Part shown: piece by piece, positions 47,901 through 59,875 of the stretch
Layout: each line of letters starts with the position of its first letter
How positions within the stretch are numbered: position 1 is the first letter of the stretch
Source: Epiperipatus broadwayi
Taxonomy: Eukaryota > Onychophora > Udeonychophora > Euonychophora > Peripatidae
Reading direction: 5' to 3'
Length of the DNA: 64,000 bases
Assembly (NCBI GenBank): GCA_028023455.1
Contig: JAQFVV010006256.1
Coordinates: 1,736,001 to 1,800,000, forward strand
Translations under genes and position numbers: made by a program
The notes under the pieces: generated by a model
The model's input: only the letters and a program-made list of their open reading frames with translations
Databases searched by the model: none
What the model was told of the DNA's origin: nothing

Positions 47901-49720
47901 CCCCTTTGCCCATGAAATAAAATTAGTTAATTAAAACAAAATGGAAGACAATAGAATGTTAAAAAATTATAATCATTTATAATTTTGCCTTTTAATTTAC
48001 ATATTAACTATCCTAACTTTGGTGGCCACAATATGATAAATAATGATTAGCTTAAACTAGGTTGACTCTAATCAATATATTAATTACTTAAAAATAATTA
48101 TTGTTTTTATTTGGTTTCATTCAGAATCTTTCATGCATAGCTTGTTATATTTTTCATTAACAAAGTTAGCTTCTCAAATATTTGTTTAATAATAAAATAT
48201 TTATACTACTTCAAAATTTAACTTTTTATATCTTTGTTATTTCAGTATAATAACTTATTCAAGCTATATAATCTGATATCTAGGGATTTTAAGAGTTTAT
48301 ATTACATTTACTTAAGGAAAGAAATTTTCACACTTATATTGTTTAATCAATAAATTTTTAGAAGCCATTGTTGCATCTTATATTTTTTTTGTTTAATGGT
48401 ACCTGATAATACCTAAAAAATAAAATCAAACAATTGGTTTTTCCATTAGAATAGATAAAGAATCTTGTAGCACTTTCCCAATAGAACAGTTACAAGTAAT
48501 GTTGTATGGTTGTTACAATCAACAGAATGACATTAAATGCTAATATCATTTTAATGAAATATATGCAATATCTTTTTAAAAAAATGTTTTTTAGTAATTC
48601 TGTTTTCTTTGGATTTTGACCATTATGAATTTGGATAATATTATGAATCAATTATGAATTTTAGATAAATTACAAATTCCACAATGCTACAAATTCAATA
48701 AAAAGTAGATTAGTAAGTGACTAAAAATTATATTGGTATTAAAATGGTAATATTAGTATTAAAGAGAAAAAAGATAATATTAATATTAATATACGATATG
48801 AGATTCCACCAGAATTGATCCCCAGATCCCATATTTCAGTTGACTGCTACTCTAACTATACTGAACACATGATAGTAGAACTTATAATTTCTGCATTTGA
48901 TACTATAATACTTCAGCTGTATTGAACACATTATAGGAGAGCTTATAAAACAAGACTGATAAACAAAATTATCTAAAATGTATAATTATTATGAGGTAAT
49001 ATTTTTTAAATAAGTTTATCCTTAAATAAATTATTAATAGTAATGTTCTATATTTTAGAATATAAATTAGAATATTTAAATAAAAGTAATTCAGAAATCT
49101 AAACAATTTTCATAATTGTATTAATTATTGCAGCAAAATGGATCTCTTTGGTTTAATGCAATGGTGTAGTATATATTTCTAACAGTTATCATAACACTAA
49201 GTAAAAAGTAATCCTCTTATATTTAAATAAAAAATATTTGCAATCAGAAAATGTTTCTAACAATGGAGTGATTAGTAAATCTAAATATTTTCATTTACAT
49301 TATAAATTTGATCAATTATTGGGCAATTTAGACCTCCATTGATGAATCACGTTTGCACTCCACACAACCTGCACACCCACAATTAGTAGCTTCAGGTATG
49401 TGTCTTTAGAGGTTGCAAAAAATATTTAAAACAAAATATATTAAAAAAACAATCAAAATTAAGAATCAAAAGCAAAAAATTTTATCAATATTTTGACAAT
49501 AAATTCCAATTGTAGAAAGTAAATATTATTCCATTTTCTAAAATAATTTCTATTCTATCTTTATACCAGAGTTAGTTTTTTTATTTTGTACTAATAATTA
49601 TTTTTAATTTTTGTTTTAATAAAAATTTAATATATGTTTTCAGGCACACACATCTTAAGTGTTACAAGATTAATTATATAAAATAGCAACATCAAATATG
49701 GAAATAATGAAATCCAATAT
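44915..49720. other. AT-rich stretch without recognisable genes
   Basis: No supported gene. Less AT-rich patches at about 46075-46150 and 47285-47440 were checked in all frames and give no recognisable protein. A 61-bp tandem duplication lies at about 48856-48950 (CT-TA-TGAACACAT...CTTATAA in both units). Poly-T/poly-A runs occur near 45190. Confidence 0.45.
48856..48950. repeat. 61-bp imperfect tandem duplication
   Basis: CTATACTGAACACATGATAG...CTTATAA at 48856 recurs as CTGTATTGAACACATTATAG...CTTATAA at 48917. Confidence 0.6.
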
Positions 49721-49722
49721 GA

Positions 49723-49860
49723 AACAGGCATAACTTTCCATACAGTAGTGCCACTCAGTGCAAGCCAGAATAATCAATGGATACCAGAAGGCTTGTGCAT
49801 AAAATCCCTATCTAGTGCTTGCTCATCCAATCTCCAAACTAGTTTCTGGCTTTTGACCAT
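49723..49860 (-). mobile_element. Hairpin element, inverted partial copy
   Basis: AAACAGGCATAACTTTCCAT, ACAGTAGTGCCACTCAGTGC and AGAAGGCTTGTGCATAAAAT are complements of the element at 50.16-50.30 kb. It faces that copy, so the two members are in inverted order about 230 bp apart. The distal arm is largely lost. Confidence 0.75.
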
Positions 49861-50089
49861 CAGTGAGGAGCCTTGAATCTGAGAGCACTGCACCTAGATC
49901 ATAGGATCTAATGCAACCATCCAGCAGCCACCTTTTATCTCTACTTAACTACAAAAATGTGAGAATCAAATTGAAAACACAAAAATATTTTCAATCTAAA
50001 CTCATTAGCTTATATAGGTCAAATGGCTCTTTAACAACCATAGCCACCATTATCCTATTAGGCACGATTGGTATTAAACCACTGAACGT

Positions 50090-50346
50090 CACATGATCAC
50101 CATTTTCTATATGCTTGCTCATAACTTATTAAACAGGCAAAACTCTCCATACAGTAGTGCCACTCAGTATAATCCAGAAACTAGTCTAGGGATATTGAAT
50201 GAGTAGGCACTAGATAGGGATTTTATGCACAAGCCTTCTGGCATCCATTGATTACTCTGGTTTGCACTGAGTGGCACTACTATATGGAGAGTTTTGCCTG
50301 TTTAATAACAATTATGAGGAAGCATATAGAAAATGGTGATCATGTG
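50090..50346 (+). mobile_element. Hairpin (MITE-like) element, uninterrupted copy
   Basis: A 257-bp element whose ends fold onto each other: 50090-50177 (CACATGATCACCATTTTCTA...AAACAGGCAAAACTCTCC...CACTCAGT) pairs with 50256-50346. The loop region carries CACTAGATAGGGATTTTATG and AAGCCTTCTGGCATCCATTG, shared with copies at 39.4 and 49.8 kb. No coding. The flanks give no clear target duplication. It serves as the empty-site reference for the LINE insertion at 39.5-44.9 kb. Confidence 0.8.
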
Positions 50347-50358
50347 AATTCCAATATG

Positions 50359-51392
50359 CTGTTACTTTATATAAATTACAACAAAAATCATATAAAACAG
50401 TTGATATAAATATATATTAATCATACATAAAAAGCTATTTTGGCACATAATTTAATGCCATTGTTAATAATCTATCATTACATTAAGAAATAATTACATA
50501 TACAACGCCATCTACTGTTTCATAACAGAAGTAAAATAACAATAATTATAATTATAAACATTAGAAAAATAGAACAAGACTTTCATATTGAAATCCATCA
50601 TAACTTCAAAAATTGACTTTATAATACAACAATATACAAAACAATTAATACATGTATTAAAAACTCTATATATTGTCTAACATAATTTTCCATTCATTTC
50701 CAATTAACCAGTTATTAACTAAATTTATTGAAGTTTTGTAAATATTCATACAATTATTTAATTTATGTTTAATGTAATGTTTTTTATATATTAGTATTCT
50801 CTTTGCATTTTAAATACAAAGATTTAATATTTTTATAGCATTTATTTTATGTCCATATTTAAGTAATAAATGTATAAAGCAGATAGATCATCTTGTCTAT
50901 TAATTGCATTGTTATGTTCTTTGGTTCTTTTCTCTATTTCCCTGTCTGACCATAGTAATTCATGTTATGAAATTCACAGTTAATTTGATATACTAATTTT
51001 TTTTTTGTATTTTATATCATCTCTTAATTTATAATTACCTTTGCTATTCAACATTTAATATTTATATACTTATCAATATACTTTTTGTTTTTTATCAATG
51101 TGTCATTACTTTTGGGATAATATAAAAGCTTGATCCATTTTTTATTTGAAATATAGCTATTATCATCATTATAATTGTTTTGCATAGATATGCTATTACT
51201 TACCATAGATTTCTTAGAATTAAAAAGTATATTTTTAATAGTTTTATGATCTTTATATAATTTAGTAAATTGATTCTTTTGTAAATAAGCTATATTTTTA
51301 TTTGTATTATATTTACCATTTCTATATTTAGAAATTTTAATAACTGCCATTATAGAAATGATAAATATAATATAGATAAAAATGTAGCTCAT
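50359..51392 (-). pseudogene. PLE 3' part, left copy (GIY-YIG region)
   Basis: The minus-strand open piece 51048-51392 gives the linker between RT and nuclease (IAYLQKNQFTKLYKDHKTIK, KKWIKLLYYPKSNDTLIKNK). Farther on, at about 50985-50880, a decayed GIY-YIG nuclease reads NYYG-type sequence, then REIEKRTKEHNNAINRQDD, with the Arg and His-containing block (R..EH..A). The rest to 50359 is 3' untranslated tail. Stops and shifts break it. The family is distinct from the PLE at 5.5-9.7 kb. Confidence 0.65.
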
Positions 51393-52344
51393 TTACAAAA
51401 GAATCAATTTATTAAATTATATAAAGATCATAAAACTATTGAAAATATACTTTTTAATTCTAAGGAATCTGTAGTAGGTAATAGCATGTCTATACAAAAC
51501 AATTGTAATGATGATATTATAGTTCAAATAAAAAATGGATCAAACTTTTATATTATGCCAAAATTGGTGATACATTGATAAAAAAGCAAAAATTATATTG
51601 ATAAGCATATAAATATTGAATGATTGAATAGCAAAAGTATGGATAAATTAATAAGTAATTATAAATTAAGAGATGATATAAAAAAGGAATAGTATATAAA
51701 ATTAACTGTACATTTTACAACATAAATTACTATGGACATACAGGAAAACAATTAGAGGTAAGATCCAAAGAACATAACAATGCAATTGTTATATATGAGA
51801 TGATTGATCTGCTTTATACATTGAGTACTTAACATATGAACATAAAATAAATGCTATAAAAATATTAAACCTTTAAATTATATTAAAAACCTAAAGAGAA
51901 GATTAATATATGAAACATTACATTAAACATAATTTAAATAATTGTATGAATATTTACAAAACTTCAATAAATTTAATTAATAATATTGAAAATGAATAGA
52001 AAATTATTTAAGAGAATATATATGAAATTGTATAATACATGTATTAATTGCTTTATATATTGTTATATTATATAGTCAATTTTTTTGATGTCATATTGGA
52101 TATCTATATGAAAGTCTTGTTCTACTTTTCTAAGGTTTTATTATTATGGTTGTTGTTTTACTCCTATTATGGAAAATACTAGTTGTTGTTGTATATATAA
52201 TAATTTGTTAATGTATTAATAGATTATTAACATTTGATAAAAGCACTAAACCATGTGCCAAAAAAGGTTTTTCGTGTATGATTAATATATATTTATATTA
52301 GCTATTTTATATGATTTTTTTTATTGTAGCTGTAAAATAATAAC
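51360..52344 (+). pseudogene. PLE 3' part, right copy (GIY-YIG region)
   Basis: The plus strand repeats the linker (VAHLQKNQFIKLYKDHKTIE near 51386) and the nuclease with NYYGHTGKQLEVRSKEHNNA at about 51724-51783, the Y.G.TG..L..R..EH signature of PLE GIY-YIG domains. Stops at several points. The downstream tail ends at about 52344 near GCTGTAAAATAATAACAG. Confidence 0.75.
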
Positions 52345-52549
52345 AGGATTGTAATGCTTGCAGAAAAAATGAAAACTACTGTAAAAGTTAACTTCAATTG
52401 TTGGAATAAAATCTTCATAGTTTAAAATAAAACGATGAACTAAACTTTGTTAAACAATTTACTTATTTACAAAAAGATTATTCAAGTTTTATAATTTTTA
52501 TGCAAAGAAGAAGGAAAGGCTTAAATATTTATTATATTTGCAATATTTT
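52345..52549. other. AT-rich spacer
   Basis: Nothing recognised. Confidence 0.4.
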
Positions 52550-53586
52550 AAATCTTATATTCGGGTTTGAACTCAGGTTTTCACATGACCCACCACTCTC
52601 AGTGCCATCTCATATTGCTGACCCACCTGATCACCCACATGTTGAAAAGATAAGTAATCACCAATATGCATATTTCATGCTAAACCAGCAATCATCATTG
52701 GTCTAGATTACTATCCTCACACACATATATATATAATCAGTACTCAGCTTTATATTAAGAAAGTCAATCTTTATACTTTAATGGACAGGCTTCAAACTAT
52801 TCCAACTCACAAGTCTTTAGCCTTCTATTTCATTGAAAATCTGATGATGGAACGTTCAAAGTCCTTCTTAGTGCCAAGGTTTCATCATACCCATGTTGAC
52901 ATATTTGTCAGGCAGACCTTTTACACACTACATAAATTAATACATTGTACAGGCTTAAAACCTGCATTTATGTATGTAATATATGCAGGTTCAATGGCAC
53001 TGAGAGTGGTGGGTCATGTGAAAGCCTGAGTTCGAACCCGCATATATTACATACATAAATGCAGGTTTAAGCCTGTACAATGTATTAATTTATATAAATA
53101 GTGTGTAAAAGATCTGCCCATCCCTCATATATGTATGTATAAATGGATTATTCTCCTGTACATGAGGGGTCAGAATGACTAATATGTTAACATGGGTAGG
53201 ATGACAATCTTGGCACTAAGAAGGGCTTTGAACATTCCATCATCAGATTTTCAATGAAATGGAAGGCTAAAGAGTTGTGAGTTGGAATAGTTTGAAGCCT
53301 GCCCATTAAAGTATAAAGATTGGCTATCTTAATATAAAGCTGATTACTGATTATATATATGTGTGAGGATAGTAATCTAGACCAACTGATGATTGCAGGT
53401 TTAGCATGAAATATGTATATTGGTGATTATTTATCTTTTCAACATGCGTGTGATCAGGTGGGTCAGCAATATGAGATGGCACTGAGAGTGGTGGGTCATG
53501 TAAAAGCCTTAGTTTGAACCCGTATATATTGCATACATAAATGCAGGTTTAAGCCTGTACAATGTATTAAATCTTATATTGCATAT
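52550..53586. repeat. Inverted plus direct repeat, about 480-bp unit
   Basis: Left half (52550-52990) is an inverted copy of the right half: CACCACTCTCAGTGCCATCT, GGTCTAGATTACTATCCTCA and ATTGAAAATCTGATGATGGA recur as complements. In the right half the block TGGCACTGAGAGTGGTGGGT...AGCCTGTACAATGTATTAA occurs twice in direct order (52995 and 53477, 482 bp apart), so one full unit is bounded by roughly 100-bp direct repeats. The block holds a perfect box B (GAGTTCGAACCCGC at 53029-53042); a box A is weak. CTGATGA with a small hairpin occurs in each arm. Origin unknown; tRNA-related short element possible. Confidence 0.7.
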
Positions 53587-55846
53587 AAAAATTATAGTCA
53601 AAGATCATATGATGCTTGGGAGGGGGCGGGGATTTAAATATATATAAAATTGGAATGTTTAATTTATGAATAATTTTTTTTCTTAAATTAATTTTAAAAA
53701 ACATTTACATAATTCACTATAGATCAAAGATTTCTAAAATAGTCTCTTATAGAGAACAGGGAAGATAAAGGCAGTCTTAATGTTTCAGTCATTTTCTATC
53801 ATTGTTTTATCATCTAAGAATAGTTAGATATACTTTTTGTGACCAATATTGAATAGTCTTCTACTTTTGACTATGGTTTTAAAAAAATCTTAAGTTTGAA
53901 TAGGAAACTAAAAAAAAATCATGTTTTTACCAAGTCTGGATTTGAAACCAAATTATGAAATTACAAAAAGATTTACTATCACAAAACCTTTTTTAGCGTA
54001 AGCAATCCGACATATTCAAGATCAGGTTTATAAAGAGAATCATTCCTTTTCATTAACATTATTGTATGAACACAGTAGTTTCTTTTTTGTTCGATAATTT
54101 CGCTTATTGTTACTAAAATATAAATGACAATAATCGATGCCGACATAGTATTTACTAATATATATTAAAATGGCATTCCCTGTGAATTTATGCAATATCT
54201 ATTCATGTGTGTATGTGAATCTTATATAAGCATAAAGAAATAATTAAATTCAAATAATGATAATAAAAAAAGGCATTAAATTATTTTGTTTTGAATAATT
54301 TTAAGCATAAAATTAGAGATAAATCTGTCGAAAAGATCAAATAAAAGTAAATAATTATAGTTTGATTTAAATTAAAGTTTTGTAATATAAATTTTATATA
54401 CATCCTGTTCTCTTTGTTTAAATAAAAATCAATTTTGTTAATTTAAAATTTAAGGTCGATCTATTATAATTTTATCAATATAATTAATGGAAAAGGTTGA
54501 TTTCTAAACTGACAATGACAATGTCTAAATTAGAAGTCTTAGAACAGTTCACATTGTCTTTATTGAAATTTTATGTTAATTGACTTCTGAAATATTGAAT
54601 GGTGAACTTTCTAGAAATTTTCTTGTTGGAGTACAAATCCTATGCATAAATTAATTTTAGAGTTCAGCCATTTCTTATTCTTAATGAAACAAAGGCCTCA
54701 GACACACTTAATTTTTTTTATAGATTGTTTGCAAATTTTCCAATGAATTGCTGAACTTATCTTGGTTTCAATTTGAATGATGGTGGGAGTCAAATGAATA
54801 GTCTCAATATATTTCAACTTCTTCTTTATTCATCATTTAAACATCTCTTCAAACCCATTCATGATTAGATATTGTTGCCATAAAATGGATCATCAAAACA
54901 TATCTTATAAATATCAGAGACCTAAAAGATATCATCTTAAATCATTCGACATAGAAAACCATCAACTCTTCACTTAATCTTAACTACTGTAATTACTCAA
55001 GAACTGAGTTAAACATCTTGCCAACAAGAGCATATTGTTAAAATTATTGTTAAAAGGAGATTATCTTGACAACAATTTGAGATTGTTGATTGATATTGGG
55101 ATTGACTAAGTATTAACTGGTTTTAATGATTATTAGAATTAGATAATAAAAGAAAGACAATTTCATTTAAAATATAAACATTAGTTTTAATATATTAGAA
55201 TGAACTTTACAGTTGTAGACTTTTTTATATATTTATAGTTTATTTCATTATTTCATATATAATTATTATCAGTTATTAAAAATAATAGATTTTAGGGGTT
55301 TATGTATTTGCAGATAATAGTATCAATGGGAACATTAATTGTTTTATTTCTATAAATTTGAAATTGAAAATGAATGTGATTAATCTAATGATTTCATTTA
55401 TTTCATTAAATATTTAAAAAATCATCTTATTTTACTTTTTGTTTTCTATTGCACACTGAGGTACCAAAATAAATGTTGATTGAATATTGAAATACTCCTT
55501 AGAATTATTGTGAATTAATATAATTGCTAAAATTGTAACCAATAGAAGTGGAAGATTAATATTAACCTGCATTGAAAAAGTAAATATTAATGAGAAGTTA
55601 AAAGAAATTTTTTGTTATACAGTTATTTATATTAAATATAAATTTATATGAATTTCAATATTAATTTATTACTGTGCTTTCCATCATGTCTATGTATAGC
55701 ATTATCTAATGATACTGAAATAGCCACATATGTGTGTGTATTATACATAAAGAATAAAGTGAAAATTAATAATAATTATACATTATTCCTGTTATCTTTC
55801 TTGATATGCAGTATCTATTGAGTTACTTATATATATATATATATAT
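53587..55846. other. AT-rich stretch, nothing recognised
   Basis: No coding similarity, array or palindrome seen apart from the terminal (TA)n run at about 55829-55846. Confidence 0.45.
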
Positions 55847-56035
55847 TGTACCAACATTGTGTTGGCACATAATAATTTTGTTTAAAAAATTATTAAAAAT
55901 AAAAATCTTTCGTAAAAGAAATGTAACATTAAAAGTTTAAGAGTTTTTGGAACAAAAGTTACAGTTAATTAATTAAAAGGAGGGGGTTCACTTCAGAAAC
56001 ATCAAACTAAAAGTTTATAAAAGAAATAAAGAGTT

Positions 56036-56057
56036 TTTATTATTATTATTATTATTA
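56036..56057. repeat. (ATT)n microsatellite
   Basis: Uninterrupted TTA/ATT run. Confidence 0.9.
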
Positions 56058-56403
56058 ATTGAAATATAAGTTAAAAGTTTAAAAACATAAATCTCTTTTT
56101 ATTTAAGTCATCTTAAAATTAAATAGTGAATGGATCTTAAATTATACATGTGCATGTGACTGTAAATATAATGTATGCATATTAAATATTAAAAAATAAA
56201 TGAAAGTTAAAAAATTAAAAACTCCTCAGTGGTGGCTACTAATTAAAAATATGATAACATGTTTGCATGGCTACTAATTAAATGATCTTCAAAAACACGT
56301 AATTAAAGGATTATCAAAGGAATTTTGACAACAGATATTGCTGGAGGGTATCAAAATAACAACACATCATATGTATAAATAATCAATTTTTTATCAGATA
56401 GTT

Positions 56404-56462
56404 TAGTTCAATTCAGTTGCATTTGAGTTGAGTTCGAGTTGAGTTTGAGTTGCATTTGAGAT
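56404..56462 (+). repeat. Degenerate GAGTT short tandem repeat
   Basis: GTTGCATTTGAGTTGAGTTC and neighbours repeat with a five- to six-base period, closing with a second GTTGCATTTGAG. Confidence 0.7.
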
Positions 56463-57360
56463 AACAGTTCAGTACAATCTATCAGTGAGTTATATCAGAA
56501 TCAAGAATTCAGTGTTAAAACCTCGGAAAACATGACTTTCTCCAGCCTGAAGTCTGATGAAAACAGCCAATCTACCCGATAAAAGTGATGTTTGCATAAC
56601 AACCTGAAGCCACTCAATATCTAATTGTCTTAAAGAAAATACCTCAGAATAATCAGTATCAAATCTCCACAAGAAAACCGGTTAGAAATATTTCATTAGA
56701 AGCAGAAAATGGCAAGAAGTATCCACATTCAAAATCTTAGGTAATAAAATTTTTATTATACTCATTTCTAAAGTAGCCATCCCATTCGTAAAGCCTCAAG
56801 AGTTAAGTTTAAGAACTCTATAGCACACATAGATGAACTATTAATATGTGTGTTTAAAATGTTGTGCGTGTTCATGCATTAGTATATTGATGTCATTGTA
56901 TTTTAAATTTCAAATATTATGTATTGCTTTCTCCTAAGATATTATAGTGTGTAAATTATAAATGTGCATGTGTTATATTAGTTAAATAAGATTTATAAAA
57001 TATTTAAAATTAGTTTAGTAAATGTTAATTAAAATAAATTGTCTTTAAACTTAAAGCTTTATTTGTTGGTCAATTCTTTTAACCACTAATTGAAACTATA
57101 TTTTGTTATTGAATTAAAAATAGACTGAGCTAGTTAAGGGATTTTTTGAGTGCTGGATTATGGGCCTACTGTCTGAACATGTTAGTTTTAGACTAGCTGG
57201 CACCCAGGGTTTACTCCGAAACAAATAAAGTGTTTGGATAGTAGGGGTTTGAATCTAGCAGCCGGTGTGGGCCACGATCTGGAAATATGATCATGTTATG
57301 CATTGCATAGCTCGATCTGATCGTGGGTATTATTGACAGCTAAAGCTATCAATAATATTT

Positions 57361-57845
57361 TCCACTTTTCTCGAATGTGCTGGTTCATTCACGTAGTATT
57401 TATAATTAAATAAGATTATAAATTTATTATAAATAAGGTTGAACCCAGCTAAACTTATTTCTGCAGGGTGTGATCAACAATGGATCGAACACAGTACAAT
57501 ATATATATATCTCCCTACACAGATCTATTGTTATTTCTTGTGTGGATGATGGAAGTATTCTTTTTATATACCAAAGATATTACGATTTTATTCTTAGTAA
57601 TTTAGGAAACTTATTAGGGCATATGGTTATTTACCAATCTTCATTAAAGGCTAATATTATCATCCCTGAGAAATATTAAATTAATACTGAAATCTATCTA
57701 ACATTCTTACTGATATCGTTTCTCCATTTTTTAATAAAGGCTGAAAATGTATGCCTTAATTGAACAGGAGAGAAGAAAACATTTAGTATTAATAAGTTAT
57801 TCTGTTTTATGTAAATCTTTAGGCATTGCTTTTAATATTTCATTG

Positions 57846-57925
<80 letters not shown>

Positions 57926-59275
57926 GGCTTATATGTCAATGTATATTTTATTCATATTTCATCCATACCATCATAACAATAAGTATTGAATCTCTATGAC
58001 TGAGCAAACTATTAAAAGAAAATAAGTGGGATGGTTTTTGGATCTGAGTATTATTAGTATTTTGCCAGTAAATTTAAAAGCCCTTTATAGGGTTATCTCC
58101 TCATTATCATAGGATATTTCAAGATATGCTTAGAATAAAGAAAACGTCTAGATATTTTATTTAGTGGCACTCTCTAATGAGTGTGGCATTGATATAACCT
58201 ATCCATGTATTTATTATAATATATTTTTGTATTTTAATTTCTGTCCTTGGTATTAATCTCAGCAATTTCTATACATAGGTGACTTCCAGATATAAGCTTA
58301 AATTTTGAATGGGAAGTATTATTTAAGACTATTTTGCAATATTCATTTATAACATTTTTTTTAATAAAATAAATATAGCATAGTATCACAAAATTGAAGA
58401 ATCTGCATTATTTAATAGATAAAACTTGAAGTAAATATCAGGTTTACCAAACACTTTTAATCTCAAGTGCTTGAAATAATTACAGCTTTTACAAAAAAAA
58501 AAGACTCCAGGCTTATTATCATTGTTGTTTATTGGCATATATGCTCGAAATTTAATCAAAGAGAAATTAAGAATTTTTTTAGTAAGAATATGTTGCAAAT
58601 AGTAACATTTAAGAAAAAACTAAGGACTGTATATATATAATGCATTTAAGGTTTTGAGAATGTGTAAAATAAGTTTCAGTTTGAGGCAAAAGTTTTTTTT
58701 TCTTGTGACAAAATAGTAGAAAAGATTTTTATATTATTAACATTCATATGATCAAATAAATATTTTTGTATTGCAGCATAATTATTAAAATATATCATAC
58801 TAGAATTGAGTAAATATTAATTTTGTAGTGCTATCAATTTTAATAAAATATTTTCAAGATTTATTATAAAATGTCAGTCTTTCATAAATGCAAAGAGCCT
58901 AAATAAGCAAGATTTAATTTGTCACTGTTAGTAAATGGATATAGAAGTGCTTTATATGAATTTATCATTCTATTAGTAATAATAACTAAGTTAAATTAAT
59001 GCATAGTGAGACTTTAATATTCCAATAGACTTTAGTTTAATGTTAATTGTTTTAGTTTCAACATTTGATATAACCTTAGAATGACAATTATTCTGTTTAT
59101 TTAATTGATGATTCACTTTGACTTTAGTTACATTTATCGCAATACCTAACAAGAATTCAGGAATAGTTTGAAAGCAATATAGCATTTTTATCTCTTTGAC
59201 AAGTTTAGACAGATAAGTAACTATCTGGTGAAATATTCAATATAATTTATTTGTCCACAATGTTGTAATATATAT
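57361..59275. other. AT-rich stretch with a long microsatellite
   Basis: No supported gene. Short frames at 57470-57679 (plus), 58386-58598 and 58991-59185 (minus) show no recognisable motif. Confidence 0.45.
57846..57922. repeat. (CA)n(TA)n compound microsatellite
   Basis: About 13 CA units followed by about 25 TA units. Confidence 0.95.
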
Positions 59276-59875
59276 AAATTAAATAATCAATCTAAATAAG
59301 ACTGAAATAAACAACTAATGATAATTATATTTTTTAATATTTATTAAACAGGCTTTCATCTCCATAGAACCTTCTCAAGATATTTAATTATACAAATCAC
59401 TTGATCAATTAATTATAATCACTTTATCTATTCGAAATTATTACATTAAATTGTACTTTAAACCAGATACTCATACATTATAATCAAATAAATAAACTTA
59501 ACAAATCTTAACATCTTATGCATATAATTTAAAAAATATAGAAACAATAAATATTTATAAAAATAAATATTTATTGTTTTAATATTTTTTAAGTTGTTTA
59601 ATTATATATTGTAAATTAAATGCATATGTAAGATGTTAAAGTTTGTTAAGTTTATTTATTTATTTGATTATGATATATGAGCATATGATTTAAAGTACAA
59701 TTTAATGTAATAATGTCCAGTAGATAAAATGGATATAATTAATTGATCATGTGATTTGTATAATTAAATATCTTGAGAAGGACTCAATGGAGATGAAAGA
59801 TGGTCAATAAATATTAAAAAATATAATTATCATTAATTGTTTATTTCAGTCTTATTTAGATTGATTATTTAATTT
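59276..59875. repeat. Palindrome of unknown family (about 600 bp)
   Basis: The outermost 37 bases match perfectly (AAATTAAATAATCAATCTAA and onward, against the complement at 59839-59875), and the symmetry runs inward to ACAATAAATATTTA...TAAATATTTATTGT at 59544-59577. Arms are about 285-300 bp with scattered differences and a few indels that shift the centre. No coding or known termini. Confidence 0.85.

Larger units (their letters stand above)
50359..52344. repeat. Large palindrome: second PLE head-to-head pair
   Basis: About 1.99 kb, centred near 51351. The left arm (50359-51350, minus) and right arm (51360-52344, plus) are inverted copies of the 3' part of a Penelope-like element, with the truncated 5' ends joined almost without spacer and the 3' tails outward. 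Shared words include TACAAAAGAATCAATTTATTAAATTATATAAAG-type sequence around the centre and AAAAGCTATTTTGGCACA with its complement near the ends. Divergence between arms is obvious, so this is not a recent artefact. Confidence 0.8.
55847..57360 (+). other. Possible LTR-like remnant
   Basis: Starts with a hairpin TGTACCAACA-TTG-TGTTGGCACA beside a (TA)n run. It holds a GAGTT-rich short tandem stretch at about 56404-56462, an unusually GC-rich patch at about 57120-57360, and two perfect short hairpins there (CCACGATC...GATCGTGG at about 57272-57326; TATTATTGA...TCAATAATA at about 57329-57358). TGGCACCCAGGG near 57198 superficially resembles a primer-binding site but matches no tRNA end I know. 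The idea is weak. Confidence 0.2.

Noticed and set aside
57195-57210. TGGCACCCAGGG as a primer-binding site
   Set aside because: It does not match the 3' end of a tRNA I know, and no LTR end of the TG...CA type precedes it.
5458-59875. Palindromes as assembly or whole-genome-amplification artefacts
   Set aside because: Most arms differ by many substitutions and indels, which artefactual fold-backs would not show. The perfect arms at 10.57-10.86 kb are the one case where this cannot be excluded from sequence alone.
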